NCBI GenBank assembly: GCA_903813345.2
Contig: CAIIXF020000007.1
Coordinates: 7,569,730-7,633,729, forward strand
Origin: Owenia fusiformis
Lineage: Eukaryota; Annelida; Polychaeta; Sabellida; Oweniidae
Direction of reading: 5' to 3'
DNA: 64,000 nucleotides
A program made the translations under genes and the position numbers. The notes under the pieces are model-generated. The model was not told the DNA's origin, ran no database searches, and worked only from the letters and a program-made list of their open reading frames with translations. Below are positions 23,201 through 38,200 of the stretch, in pieces. Position 1 is the first letter of the stretch; each line of letters begins with the position of its first letter.

Positions 23201-26200
23201 GGGAACTTGTGATTCCCTAATGATGTCATCAGACTCATCGGGGGGGGGGGGGGGGGGGGGTGGGGGTGGGGGGGGGGGGGTAAACAAATTAAAACATCCT
23301 TCTTCATTCACATTTAAAATGATTTATCACAGAATTAATATAATTTGGGAAATTTGTTGACACATTAGTCTATTGCCTTGGTTTACATTGACATACTCAT
23401 ATCATATACTCATATCTTGAAGTATGGTAGAGTTGTCTTAATCCAGCTATCAAAGAATCCATGAAGGCTATTTAATTTTGTAAGGTAATCAAAATGGGGT
23501 ATGCCAGATTGTGGGATTCACAACCTGTACTATCCCCCTCAAACATTAAATAGAAAATCAGAAGGGTTTGCCAAAGTAGCAATGATTTGTATGATATCAT
23601 TGTTCTTATGTACTTTTATAAAAGCAAGACCTGCCATTATTTCATAGTTTTACAGCATATGGATGTAGTCATACAAGAAGCTAAGGTAAATTCATTTTAT
23701 TGATTCAACTCAGTCAGTAAAATGACCAAGTTAACAAGTGCACACATGTACAATTAACATGTAGTTGAAATCAATGGTTTTTAGTGAAATAATCGTCCAA
23801 CTCATAAACCACCCTCTAGAATATATGTATACTTTCGTTACTTATGAATCAAATAATTATTTCTTAACCTAAATTCACACTAGAACCTCATCTTATTCTT
23901 GCTTTTAGAAAGGTCAAACACCTTGGGCGAATCATGACGACTTAAATCAGAAATTGAAACTGTGTTTATGGCAATGTCTTCAAGGCTAGTACACCTACAC
24001 ATGTAAAGGCCCATGAAATTATATTTTGTTTGACAGGTTATTTGAATGAACTAGGGTTTACTGACATCTGGCTATTGATTAGTTTTTATTAGGTTTTATA
24101 CTGAATGTTTTTTTTTTGTTCCACATATTGATTCATAAGGTTTGGGTTGCTTTACTCCAAGTTCACTTAGATATCTCTAGGGGATGATACTCATGAAATT
24201 AAGATATATGACTGTTGAAGACAAACGTCAGTTAATAGCTTCTTTCATTAGAAATATCATTAGAAACCATTAATGTATCAATTATTAGTTTGATTGGTTT
24301 CGAAACACTATATTTGGACACTTCTGATTGGTTTCAAATAGATTTTCTGCAAATGTCTTGTCCTAAGAACAGGTCGGAAAAATGGATAATGGATAAAAAG
24401 CACAATACTCGTACATTTACACACATGCATTCAAAAAAGAAAACCATGTAAATCAACAAACAAATCAAAAGGTTTACAGTATTTTCATATGAATTTAATT
24501 TGAACATTTGAACAATTTTACTGCTAAATATTGTTCTATGTTATGGATCAAAATTAACCTGTATTAAGTAGATGTTTATATATAGGATCAACTGCCATTA
24601 TGTTAAAGTATTAAACTCTTTATATTAAAATGTAGCATTGGCTATGTGTACACATACCTTGATCATAATCATAACACACACATGTAAACAGACCACCCCT
24701 TTTATTAGTACAGATAAACCTGTCTTAGTGAATACCTCTGTCTCTGTAGTGTCTAGTGAACACTCCTTCTCAGCATAAACTCTACCACTGACTGCTGTAT
24801 TAAATCACCTCTCTGTAGTGAACACCTGTGTCTAGTGAACACTCCTTCTCAGCATAAACTCTACCACTGACTGCTGTATTAAATCACCTCTCTGTAGTGA
24901 ACACCTGTGTCTAGTGAACACTCCTTCTCAGCATAAACTCTACCACTGACTGCTGTATTAAATCACCTCTCTGAAGTGACATATACAGTGAACACATTTT
25001 TAACTCTCTAGGTATTCACTGTTCACAGGTTTTATTGTATGTATAATTCATGTTCTAGAATAGTAACATGGTCTCCAGGGTTTGTACTCTGATGTCCAGA
25101 AGTTAGTAGCAATCACTTTTCTCTGAATAAGACAAACAAATATACAGTTTGATCCAGATATCCCGGACAGTGTATCACTGCAACGTGGACTGAGGAACTA
25201 GAGCCACCTGGCTAACTGTCCCTCATGAAATCAAACTATTGCCAAGGGTAGAGGGACTTTCAGAGCTACCCTGAATCTTCCTTGGCTGAGCCACACTTAA
25301 TTCCCTCTTAACAATTAGTTTTGATATTAGGTATACTGTTCACATACTTTCATTAACATATTCAGCATGTTTTGTCGTACAGTATGACATGATTAATGAA
25401 GACCTTGGGAAACTTAAGGTGAAATGTTTTCATGAGGACACTTACCAGTATTTAGCTTACTGCCACAAGTAGTTTATATAGGGAAAGTTAATAAAAAGTA
25501 GCATTAGGGTTGTTTGGTTCAAATTCAAACATGACCGTGCTCTATTCGAATTTCTCAACCAATCAGAATGCAGCATAGCCAATATAGAACGTTCTCTAAT
25601 TCTCCATAGATGCACGACCATGCTCTATTCAATCTGCAATTTGCATTGTTTTGAGTGACGTCACATCTCAGCTGCACATCTGGGGCTCTGTCCGGGGATA
25701 GCTGTTCTTTTTTACTCCCTCCGTAACTACTGTAACTATTTAACTACTTGACGTCACATTAACACCCCATGTTTGCATACACCGTATAAAATCTAAAACG
25801 GGGAGTAAAATAGAACAGCCCAAACAAATTCTAAAATTTTTCCGGCCAACTTCAGAATCTTGACAGCATGCGTATTCTTCCTTCATGCCCGTTCCACAGA
25901 CACGGCTTTTACTAATTTTTATGTTTGAATCGGAATAAATAATGATAGGCCATTCAATATGGTGAAATTCAGCACTCGTTGGACAGAATGTTAGGTACAA
26001 ATGCACTCACCTTCGGTTCGTGCTTTGTACAACATTCTGTCCAACTCGTGCTGAATTTCACCATATTGAATGGCCTATCATTATTTATTCCTTAAATACA
26101 TAATTTATGGTTTTTATGCATTTTATGTTTATTCATGGTATCCGCATAGTATTTAGTAATTAACACGTAAAGGATTAGACCTGTTTAGTCCCAGTTGTAA

Positions 26201-29200
26201 AGTCCCAATCAAATGATACATGTCATGCCAGTGGAGGATGGGGGGGGGGTCACCCCTGCATCCTTTCCTCAGCTTTATGGTCAATTTGCCTGAATATTTT
26301 AATTTTGAATTTATTTCAACTAGCCGTTTTATTGCATTTAGGGCATTGCACCTGTCAGTATCGGGGGGGGGGGGGGGGGGGGGGGGCAGAAATTCTTTTC
26401 AACTGACTTTGATTCAAAGTTGTCAAAAATTGACCCCCACTAGAATTTTTGGAAAAGTGGACCCCTTTGGCAAAAGCTTCCAAAAGGCCTGAGTATATTT
26501 AGAGCTTTAAGGCATTGTACATATATCAGTATATTTAGGGCTTTAGACTTAGGGAGATGTTTGTCTTACTGAGGCTGATGCTTGGTAGTGTTTACCTTAT
26601 GAATGTGCACTTTTACTTCACCTTGTCATTCACCGTAATATTTGTTTTATAGATTTCTTTACCATATAGTAATAAGAACACTGAGCAATGTTAATAAATC
26701 AATGCTTGACTTAAATTGTTCAATTATTTTTTCTTCATGTTTCTCTTTTAGTTTTCAATTTCTTTATTAGCAAATGTACAGTTGCTTCCGTTTATGATTA
26801 GTTAAACTTATATTTTCCATCATTTTGAAATATAGAAAAATGTATCAAATCCAATATATACAATGAACATGCATTCGAGCATTTTTGAACCTCAGGTTGA
26901 AAGATTAAAAGATAGAGTATACATAAAAAATACATGAGCAAGCAGTTATAGTATTTAAATTGTAGGATTTTTAAGACTTAATGGTATCATAAATCCTCAA
27001 GGTATCTGTTTTCAAGTCCATTTTAATACTCATCATATCTTTCTGTTTCACTTGCCAAGAAGAAATGAGATGTCATGGTTTATCATGGTGGGTTATGTTG
27101 TACCTCGTTGTGTGGCAATTTACTGTAATTATCAAGCATGATAATTTAATTGTACATGGGGTCATCTATACATACAGTACAGTGCAGTGCAGTGCAGTGC
27201 AGTGCAGTGCAGTACAGTGCAGTACAGTGCAGTACAGTACAGTGCAGTGCAGTGCAGTGCAGTGCAGTACAGTACAGCACAGCACAGTACACAATATAAA
27301 GAAATGCCTCAAATTCATGAAATCCTCCATTGAGTATCTGGCTAATTTCCCAAATAGATTGTGTTTTCTGTAAGCTGTATGCCGGACTGTGAAGGACCCT
27401 CCCACGTGACTACAGTAAAGCCAATCTAAGTGGAACCCCTTTGGAACCTCTAAAAAGTGTTCTACTTGGGAGGTGTTCAACTTATATAGAGGTTTGGTTA
27501 ACATCAAGTCAGTTGGTCTTGGGACTAACAAAGGTGTTGCCCTTACAGGTCTCTCTAATGTAATACCTGTCTAAAGTGAGCATATTTTGCATGAGATGGA
27601 GACAGGGGAGTGGTGGGAGAGAGGAGAAAATGGGATGGGAGAGGGAGAGAGGGGGATAGGTGAGATAGCAATGGGAAAGATTATGTTCACTATGACTGCT
27701 TCTCAGCATACTCATGCATACTAAAATTACAGATGTGTGCTAGAAAGCATTTTCACTTTGCTAAACAGAAATATACGTAAGAAACAGAAATATCTTTAAC
27801 AAATACCGTAATGAAGAATGTAAATATCCCAAGCTCAGAACCTTAATTTTCTTGTAGCTTGTTTATTGATGAATTCTCGTGAAGCACAACTCACCTTTAA
27901 TAAGAAAGTGTTTTTGCCAGGAAATATATTGATTTAAGATTGTATTTCTATGATTAATTCTAATGTTATTGTTTCTGTACATATTAGTCTTTTTATATCT
28001 TATATGTAACATTTAATTAGTCAAGGAAGTTGAGATCATAAATTGAAATACTGCATATGTGTGTACTATATAACTTGCGCATATGGAACACCTTCTGTAT
28101 TGAAATGTTTAAAATGTCAAAAATGTTCCTAAACAGGTGTTCCTTACAGAGAAATATCATTATGTAAGTCACTGGATGTTCCATGTAGAGAGGTGTTCTT
28201 TACAGAGAGGTGTTCCTTCTATTTGGGCAAGTTTTACAATACATATCACAATGGTTTGAAGCAAGAGTATATAACATATGTGCATGTTTGTTATCTCATG
28301 AGATCATATAACCTTCATAATAAATGTATAATATAGATATTCAAGCTTCAGGTCTTCTTGACTTGGTAGTCTTACTACACACCTCCCCCCTTTGTGAGAA
28401 GGTGTGTAGTCAAGCAGTGGTAGGGGGAGGGGGGGGGGTACAGGGGCTTGTAGGTATATTATTGACTTGGCTAATACAGTATATCTTTTTTCTTTCCAAG
28501 GAATTGCAATAAGGACTTTATATGTCATCACGGTCTTCTATATTTACTACCTTTTATCAATATTTTATTTGTCTCATTTCCTCTCTTGCATTTTGTTGTC
28601 AAAATATCAATATTTATGGTACTATGACATTAGGGGAACTGTGGGGTTTATACGAGACTAGCTCCTGTGCTAGGCATACTGTTATTAAACCAGTGTATTC
28701 TTTCAGTATATACTACAATGAAGGTTCAAGATAGCTCGTAGACTGTCACTCAGTTTCCTATTTTGAATTCTCGATATAAATTTGGCAAACTTATATCAGC
28801 CATCCAGACTACGGGAGGAGATAAGATGGATAAGATCATATATTTGTACATTATTTTGTGGTTTTCGAAACTTGTGTAAACATTAAACAAGGGTACAGAC
28901 CACTTGAAATCAGTAGGGTGGCAGACATCAGGCAGACACAACAAATGCACATTGCGTAAAAAGGGTTTATGTGTAATTCTTACTTATGTTCTTTTTATGT
29001 CAACTCTATAAGACGTGACATATTCTTAGTCTGGGACCCCTATTTCTACCGAGGGTAGATATATTATTATGTCACCACCAAAAGTGGTGACATATTGTTA
29101 TGGTCTCCGTTTTTTTGCGACGGCGGTTGGTGGTTGGCGTCCGGCGGTTGGTGGTTGGCGTCCGGCGGTTGGCGTCTGTAACAATTTCTTACAACTTCCT

Positions 29201-32200
29201 ATAACTTAACAAATACTGTTTAGACTGACTTCAATTTTTTTTCTAAATCATCTACATGGAATTATTACACCAAAAGTAGTGTGAAATGGCCTTTTCACGT
29301 GTTGGCATAAAGTTTTGATGACATTTAAAGACATAGTTCCTCTTTCACGTATATTATCTCATGGAAATGGGCATACCAGCGCAAAGATCTTTGTTCCGTG
29401 GTGAAGAAAAGCCATCAAACATTGTCTGAAGAGCAGATTTATCTCCGTAATTCTACTTTTAACATGGCGACCTTGACCTTGAAAAAATATAGCCATTTGG
29501 GCGGTAATAGGTGTTTCAAAAGTGAAAATGAGTGCATTTTTCGTAGTTTTACTTTGACCAAGCCTAGAAAAAAATCGAAGTGGTAAACCTACCCCCAATT
29601 TTTGATATTTTCGTTGTCTAGAAGTGTCCTAGATGATATCAAAGTTTAAGAAAATTTGTATGTCTAGAAATATTTTATAAATTAGTGCCAATATGGTGGG
29701 TTTGGGTGTTTTTTGCTCTAATTTTTTACCCCATTTCTACGGTTGCCATGGCAACTATAAGGCTTTGGTAACCATGCCAACTTGATTTTTGAAGGACATC
29801 CACCTGATAGTAGTTGGGCCAAGTTTGATGAAAAATGGGCATGGTTTGATATGCTGACAGTGAGGTTGATTGTGGCATGTAGTAAAACGGCAAAAGAATG
29901 GTGGAGTCATACCATTATTTTGCCGCATTTTGATGCTTAATTTTCAATTTATAATCGTTTGGTACCATCGTGACGTCACAATATAGCGTCTGACCTCATG
30001 ATATGGGTACCAAATTGAAGAGGACGTGACAAGCTTTAAGATGGTACCAAACATGTGGCCATTCATTTGATTAAAATGCTAACTTGAATAAGCCCAAAAG
30101 GTGTGTCACTCCCCTACCCCATCCATTTTTCAGGCCAGTGAAAAACACCAAAATCTCAAATAATGCAGGCATCTTCAGGGGTCGTTTTTTGGCCCCGTTT
30201 TATTCAAAATATCATGTTTCTGGATACCAATTTTATCAGAAATGTCTCAATTACCTAAAAACAGTTACACTAGTGCTGCATAAGAAAACTTGTCTCCATT
30301 ATGGAATTATTACACCAAAAGTAGTGTGAAATGGCCTTTTCACGTGTTGGCATAAAGTTTTGATGACATTTAAAGACATAGTTCCTCTTTCACGTATATT
30401 ATCTCATGGAAATGGGCATACCAGCGCAAAGATCTTTGTTCCGTGGTGAAGAAAAGCCATCAAACATTGTCTGAAGAGCAGATTTATCTCCGTAATTCTA
30501 CTTTTAACATGGCGACCTTGACCTTGAAAAAATATAGCCATTTGGGCGGTAATAGGTGTTTCAAAAGTGAAAATGAGTGCATTTTTCGTAGTTTTACTTT
30601 GACCAAGCCTAGAAAAAAATCGAAGTGGTAAACCTACCCCCAATTTTTGATATTTTCGTTGTCTAGAAGTGTCCTAGATGATATCAAAGTTTAAGAAAAT
30701 TTGTATGTCTAGAAATATTTTATAAATTAGTGCCAATATGGTGGGTTTGGGTGTTTTTTGCTCTAATTTTTTACCCCATTTCTACGGTTGCCATGGCAAC
30801 TATAAGGCTTTGGTAACCATGCCAACTTGATTTTTGAAGGACATCCACCTGATAGTAGTTGGGCCAAGTTTGATGAAAAATGGGCATGGTTTGATATGCT
30901 GACAGTGAGGTTGATTGTGGCATGTAGTAAAACGGCAAAAGAATGGTGGAGTCATACCATTATTTTGCCGCATTTTGATGCTTAATTTTCAATTTATAAT
31001 CGTTTGGTACCATCGTGACGTCACAATATAGCGTCTGACCTCATGATATGGGTACCAAATTGAAGAGGACGTGACAAGCTTTAAGATGGTACCAAACATG
31101 TGGCCATTCATTTGATTAAAATGCTAACTTGAATAAGCCCAAAAGGTGTGTCACTCCCCTACCCCATCCATTTTTCAGGCCAGTGAAAAACACCAAAATC
31201 TCAAATAATGCAGGCATCTTCAGGGGTCGTTTTTTGGCCCCGTTTTATTCAAAATATCATGTTTCTGGATACCAATTTTATCAGAAATGTCTCAATTACC
31301 TAAAAACAGTTACACTAGTGCTGCATAAGAAAACTTGTCTCCATTATGGAATTATTACACCAAAAGTAGTGTGAAATGGCCTTTTCACGTGTTGGCATAA
31401 AGTTTTGATGACATTTAAAGACATAGTTCCTCTTTCACGTATATTATCTCATGGAAATGGGCATACCAGCGCAAAGATCTTTGTTCCGTGGTGAAGAAAA
31501 GCCATCAAACATTGTCTGAAGAGCAGATTTATCTCCGTAATTCTACTTTTAACATGGCGACCTTGACCTTGAAAAAATATAGCCATTTGGGCGGTAATAG
31601 GTGTTTCAAAAGTGAAAATGAGTGCATTTTTCGTAGTTTTACTTTGACCAAGCCTAGAAAAAAATCGAAGTGGTAAACCTACCCCCAATTTTTGATATTT
31701 TCGTTGTCTAGAAGTGTCCTAGATGATATCAAAGTTTAAGAAAATTTGTATGTCTAGAAATATTTTATAAATTAGTGCCAATATGGTGGGTTTGGGTGTT
31801 TTTTGCTCTAATTTTTTACCCCATTTCTACGGTTGCCATGGCAACTATAAGGCTTTGGTAACCATGCCAACTTGATTTTTGAAGGACATCCACCTGATAG
31901 TAGTTGGGCCAAGTTTGATGAAAAATGGGCATGGTTTGATATGCTGACAGTGAGGTTGATTGTGGCATGTAGTAAAACGGCAAAAGAATGGTGGAGTCAT
32001 ACCATTATTTTGCCGCATTTTGATGCTTAATTTTCAATTTATAATCGTTTGGTACCATCGTGACGTCACAATATAGCGTCTGACCTCATGATATGGGTAC
32101 CAAATTGAAGAGGACGTGACAAGCTTTAAGATGGTACCAAACATGTGGCCATTCATTTGATTAAAATGCTAACTTGAATAAGCCCAAAAGGTGTGTCACT

Positions 32201-35200
32201 CCCCTACCCCATCCATTTTTCAGGCCAGTGAAAAACACCAAAATCTCAAATAATGCAGGCATCTTCAGGGGTCGTTTTTTGGCCCCGTTTTATTCAAAAT
32301 ATCATGTTTCTGGATACCAATTTTATCAGAAATGTCTCAATTACCTAAAAACAGTTACACTAGTGCTGCATAAGAAAACTTGTCTCCATTATGGAATTAT
32401 TACACCAAAAGTAGTGTGAAATGGCCTTTTCACGTGTTGGCATAAAGTTTTGATGACATTTAAAGACATAGTTCCTCTTTCACGTATATTATCTCATGGA
32501 AATGGGCATACCAGCGCAAAGATCTTTGTTCCGTGGTGAAGAAAAGCCATCAAACATTGTCTGAAGAGCAGATTTATCTCCGTAATTCTACTTTTAACAT
32601 GGCGACCTTGACCTTGAAAAAATATAGCCATTTGGGCGGTAATAGGTGTTTCAAAAGTGAAAATGAGTGCATTTTTCGTAGTTTTACTTTGACCAAGCCT
32701 AGAAAAAAATCGAAGTGGTAAACCTACCCCCAATTTTTGATATTTTCGTTGTCTAGAAGTGTCCTAGATGATATCAAAGTTTAAGAAAATTTGTATGTCT
32801 AGAAATATTTTATAAATTAGTGCCAATATGGTGGGTTTGGGTGTTTTTTGCTCTAATTTTTTACCCCATTTCTACGGTTGCCATGGCAACTATAAGGCTT
32901 TGGTAACCATGCCAACTTGATTTTTGAAGGACATCCACCTGATAGTAGTTGGGCCAAGTTTGATGAAAAATGGGCATGGTTTGATATGCTGACAGTGAGG
33001 TTGATTGTGGCATGTAGTAAAACGGCAAAAGAATGGTGGAGTCATACCACATGTTCTCAGAAGTTCAAATCTGACTTTAGGTTTGACATTTGACCTTCAA
33101 TGACCTTCTCAAGGTCAAAAAGGTCTTTTTTCAACTTGCTTCACATTGACTAAATTTTTTTTCAAAATCATCTACATGTTCTCAGAAATTCAAATCTGAC
33201 TTTAGATTTGACATTTGACCTTCAAATCTGACTTTAGATTTGACATTTGACCTTCAATGACCTTCTCAAAGTCAAAAAAGGTCAAAAAGGTCTGTTTTCA
33301 ACTTGCTTCAAATTGACTAAATTTTTTTTTCAAAATCATCTACGTGTTCTCAGAAATTCAAATCTGACTTAAGATTTGACTTAAGATTTGACATTTGACC
33401 TTCAATGACCTTCTCAAGGTCAAAAAAGGTCAAAAAGGTCTGTTTTCAACTTGTTTCAAATTGACTAAAAATTTTTTTCAAAATCATCTACGTTTTCTCA
33501 GAAATTCAAATCTGACTTTAGATTTGACTTAAGATTTGACATTTGACCTTCAATGACCTTCTCAAAGTCAAAAAAGGTCAAAAAGGTCTTTTTTCAACTT
33601 GCTTCAAATTGACTAAATTTTTTTTTCAAAATCATCAACATGTTCTCAGAAATTCAAATCTGACTTTAGATTTGACATTTGACCTTCAATGACCTTCTCA
33701 AGGTCAAAAAAGGTCAAAAAGGTCTGTTTTCAACTTGCTTCAAATTGACTAAATTTTTTTTTCAAAATCATCTACGTGTTCTCAGAAATTCAAATCTGAC
33801 TTAAGATTTGACTTAAGATTTGACATTTGACCTTCAATGACCTTCTCAAGGTCAAAAAAGGTCAAAAAGGTCTGTTTTCAACTTGCTTCAAATTGACTAA
33901 AAATTTTTTTCAAAATCATCTACATGTTCTCAGAAATTCAAATCTGACTTTAGATTTGACTTAAGATTTGACATTTGACCTTCAATGACCTTCTCAAAGT
34001 CAAAAAAGGTCAAAAAGGTCTTTTTTCAACTTGCTTCAAATTGATTAAAATTTTTTTTCAAAATCATCTACATGTTCTCAGAAATTCAAATCTGACTTTA
34101 GATTTGACATTTGACCTTCAATGACCTTCTCAATGTCAAAAAAGGTCAAAAAGGTATTTTTTTTCATCTTGCTTCAAATTGACTAAATTTTTTTTCAAAA
34201 TCATCTACATGTTCTCAGAAATTCAAATATGACTTTAGATTTGACATTTGACCTTCAACGACCTTCTCAAGGTCAAAAAAGGTCAAAAAGGTCTTTTTTC
34301 AACTTGCTTCAAATTGACTATTTTTTTTTTCAAAATCATCTACATGTTCTCAGAAATTCAAATCTGACTTTAGATTTGACATTTGACCTTTAATGACCTT
34401 CTCAAGGTCAAAAAGGTCTGTTTTCAACTTGCTTCAAATTGACTAAAAAAAATTTTCAAAATCATCTATGGTTCTCAGAAATTCAAATCTGACTTTAGAT
34501 TTGACATTTGACCTTCAATGACCTTCTCAATGTCAAAAAAGTCAAAAAGGTATTTTTTCATCTTGCTTCAAATTGACTAAATTTTTTTTCAAAATCATTT
34601 ACATGTTCTTTGAAATTCAAATATGACTTTAGATTTGACATTTGACCTTCAATGACCTTCTCAAGGTCAAAAAAGGTCAAAAAGGTCTTTTTTCAACTTG
34701 CTTCAAATTGACTAATTTTTTTTTCAAAATCATCTACATGTTCTCAGAAATTCAAATCTGACTTTAGATTTGACATTTGACCTTTAATGACCTTCTCAAG
34801 GTCAAAAAAGTTCAAAAAGGTCTGTTTTCAACTTGCTTCAAATTGACCAAATTTTTTTTCAAAATCATCTACATCTTTTCAGAAGTTCAAATTTGACTTT
34901 ACAAGTTCTCAGAAATTCAAATCTGACCTAAGTTTGAACTCATAATATTGTGAGCAGCTAGGTGGTGACATTTTGTCATGTTAATGCCTTGTATTGGCCA
35001 AGGGATAATCCCAATATCCTGAACCAACTATAGGATGATCTGTTTATCCCATACCATTCTTGGTCTCCAACGTTTTTCTGGGTGATGTTTGGAGATCAAC
35101 AGTTAGTGTTCAGAGTTTGGCCTCTGTAACAAATGGCAGGTGGTAACATTTTACAGATTCATGCCTTGTTCTTACTTATCAGTATCACTGAGGATGGCAT

Positions 35201-38200
35201 CTGTCATCAGGTGTACTTTTCACAATGTTATATAATGAATGAATACATATAATATAGTCATTGCTTAAGAATATGGTCTCTGTTGAGCATTGCATCGTCC
35301 TTGTGACATTCACATATTATTGATTCAGTGTATTTTTATAAATACATGTGCATACATGTACTTTTATTTTTATTTGTACTGTATTGTACATTTATTTAAA
35401 AAAGCCATGCTAGAATTATATTGTAGTATGTCTATATCTACCTAACCTTAGCTTACCTAACCATTGGTTAAAGATTACAAAATGAAATATTCTTTGAAAC
35501 CTGTAAAGGGAAACACCACTAGAAGTGAAACACCCCTGTTAGTAGAACACTTTTTAGAGTCCCAAGACCAACTTACTTAAGGTTAAATGAATTCCCCAAT
35601 AAGTGGAACATTTTTTAGAGGTACCAAATGTGTTTTACTTATACAGGTTTTACTGAATGTAGTTGAAAAAATTCACTTCCACTGTCCTTTGTTTTCAGTT
35701 TAATGAATGAGGTTGTACATACGTCCCCCACCATAGGAAGCAATGTAGAAGAGGTAGTCTGGAAAAATATCCATTTCCTCATGTGGGACATAGGTGGCCA
35801 GGAGTCACTTCGCTCATCTTGGAATACATATTATACAAATGCTGAGGTATGTTTGTCTATTAATTAAGCCTCTTGATTACCCAGAGTGACAAGATTTTTT
35901 TCATCACCATAAGAAACAACCCTGAAACCTAGTTACAAGGTAATCCATCACCAAATTTTCTACTAAAATTGCTCGAATTTGAAAATTTTTCATCTAGTTT
36001 ACACAAAAAAAATGTATAGAAATGATCTCACCAACTAATTTCACTAAATTGAGATGCCTCTGTTATATGTGTATCAGGTAGTTAAATGTCAAAAGCTGAC
36101 AATATGAAAAATTCTCTTGTTTCATACCAATTTTGGAGCTTGGGATTCAAGAGGTTAAGTCTTGAAGTCATAAAGCACTCAAGATTCAAAATATGTTGTT
36201 CTGATACTCAGACCATCTTTGCCTTGCAAAGAATGCTGGAACGGTACTGATACAAGGTTGTCATCGCTCACGATACAAACCATGTGAATCAGAAAAAGAT
36301 GATTATGTTTTACACATATTCACTCTGTCACATAAGCTATATTAATTGACAGATGCGCTACAATCTATTATGCAATATTGAGCGAACCTGTCAAGGACAC
36401 GATACCTTTAGTTAAGGACAATGTCATCCTTCAAGATCGGTCGTTCGCTTTTTTCATAGCAGGGCCAGGGATGGGACAATTTTAGTCTTGAGATATTTTG
36501 TTATTATGATGTTAGTCTTGCTTCAGGACCCTGGAACCTCCCCTTATCTACCTCAACAAAAGCCTTTCGTTGAACTAGGGGGGGGGGGGTGTTGAAGTTA
36601 GGCTACAATGACATGCTAGGTGTCTGAGTTCTGCCAATACTGGCCAACATTTTGAGTTTAGAATGTCATCGTTTTTCATCAAGATTACTGGTAGACATTT
36701 ACCTATATACCGCATACAAAATGCATAATGCTCTCATTCTCAATTAAAGTTCAGTGATTGACCTTAAAATCGAGGTAACACTTACATAAACTGGTAACAT
36801 ATGTTCTTTTATCAATATGTAATTATAATGCAATATTATGATTTAAAGAACTTCATATGTTGTAATCAATATCGTTTAAGGGTTCTAACAGCTACTGAGT
36901 CTTGAATGTATCATCGTAGATTATAATGTTAAATTTTAAGCTCCAGGGGGACTTTAAAATGTAATCATTGGATAAATCCATTATTATGAGAAAGTAGAAA
37001 TAAACAAAGAGGATGTTCTGACTAAGGGAAGATATCTTTATTTTCCTCTTATTCCATTTTTGATATGATATTCAACATATGCATGAGGAGAATGATGAAG
37101 AAAAAATTTATAACTAACATAATTCATATAATTGTATTTCAGTTCATCATTCTAGTGATAGATAGCACAGACAGGGAGAGATTAATGATAACTAGGGAAG
37201 AGTTGTACAGAATGTTATCTAATGAGGTAAGTACGCTCATGGGCCATGGGATAAACAGCAATCAATTCATCTATCCAGGTGATAACTGAGATACAGGCTG
37301 ATCAATTTTGTTCAAAGGCTTATGCCTTACGAGCATATATAGGATCTCTGTTTGAGATTTTGAATTTCCAATATGGCCATTCAATTCAAAGCTGCCACTG
37401 TTTTTTCTTAAAAAATGTAATCCTCAAATAATTACTCAAGAAAAAAACTGAAGATGGCTGTTGATTTTAAAATGGCAACCATTTTAAACAAGCTGATTCA
37501 TAATTCTTGTTATTCTGTGGAGAACTGTTTGTAATTAATATAATACCAATGTGACAAGACTTAATTTGTGACATGCAATCTCTATTATATAGTTGTAATA
37601 TTAAGCTTTCTGATATGGTATTTAATAAGTACATTGTATATACTCAAAAAGCTTGCAATAATGCCAAGAACAGGGTGACCCAAAATGAATACACCCCATT
37701 AAATTTAGAATAACTCTTAATTTGGGGGATTTATGTAGATAGGGTGTTCATGAAGTACACCACTGTTTGTTCCATCAAAATGATTGGTCCATTTTAACAA
37801 AAATTCAACCAAAATTAAAATAATTAACCCAGCTTTAGAAGGCCGCATTTTTGAGTCACCCTGTATAACTCACAATGTAAGGTGCTAATGCAAAATGAGC
37901 TGTTGTTCTGACATGATTATGATATTGGCTTGACAAAAAATAAGATAACCGTTCCAATATAAAATTGGTACATATATAAAAACATGTACTGAACGACAGT
38001 GAGATTCCATTGTCGATAACGACAGTACAATGTATATACCTTTAGATCTAATATGTTTTAAGATAAATTGTCAAATCTGTATTATGCCAGTAATTTCTAG
38101 AAAACCATCCATATTTCATCTTCACATGCACTGGTCTCATTCCCGGGGTCTCATTACCCCCAAAGAAAACCAAATGACTAAAGATGATAAATGAACTTGA

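Larger units (their letters stand above)
29068..34998 (+). repeat. Giant (5.9-kb) member of the 'GTCACCAC hairpin' dispersed family, expanded by tandem repeats
   Basis: The left end has the family hairpin GTCACCACCAAAAGTGGTGAC followed by ATATTGTTATGGTCTCC. The right end has GGTGGTGACATTTTG followed by CATGTTAATGCCTTG. The short relative at 40681-40836 has the same two ends only about 155 bp apart. Here the space between them is filled by 1,045-bp tandem copies (29256-33049) and a roughly 135-150-bp array (33050-34930). It occupies nearly half of ARL5 intron 2. No protein-coding gene is recognised inside. Confidence 0.65.

Noticed and set aside
27065-27531. Open frames of 102 and 121 codons across the CAGTG repeat
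   Set aside because: Composition is dictated by the pentanucleotide microsatellite on both strands.
29359-32733. Identical small open frames of 62, 79 and 81 codons repeated every 1,045 bp
   Set aside because: They follow the tandem repeat, overlap on opposite strands and show no domain or splice logic; identity reflects repeat identity.
33050-34930. CRISPR-like array of direct repeats
   Set aside because: Units are 125-170 bp with repeat throughout and no unique spacers, in an animal intron.
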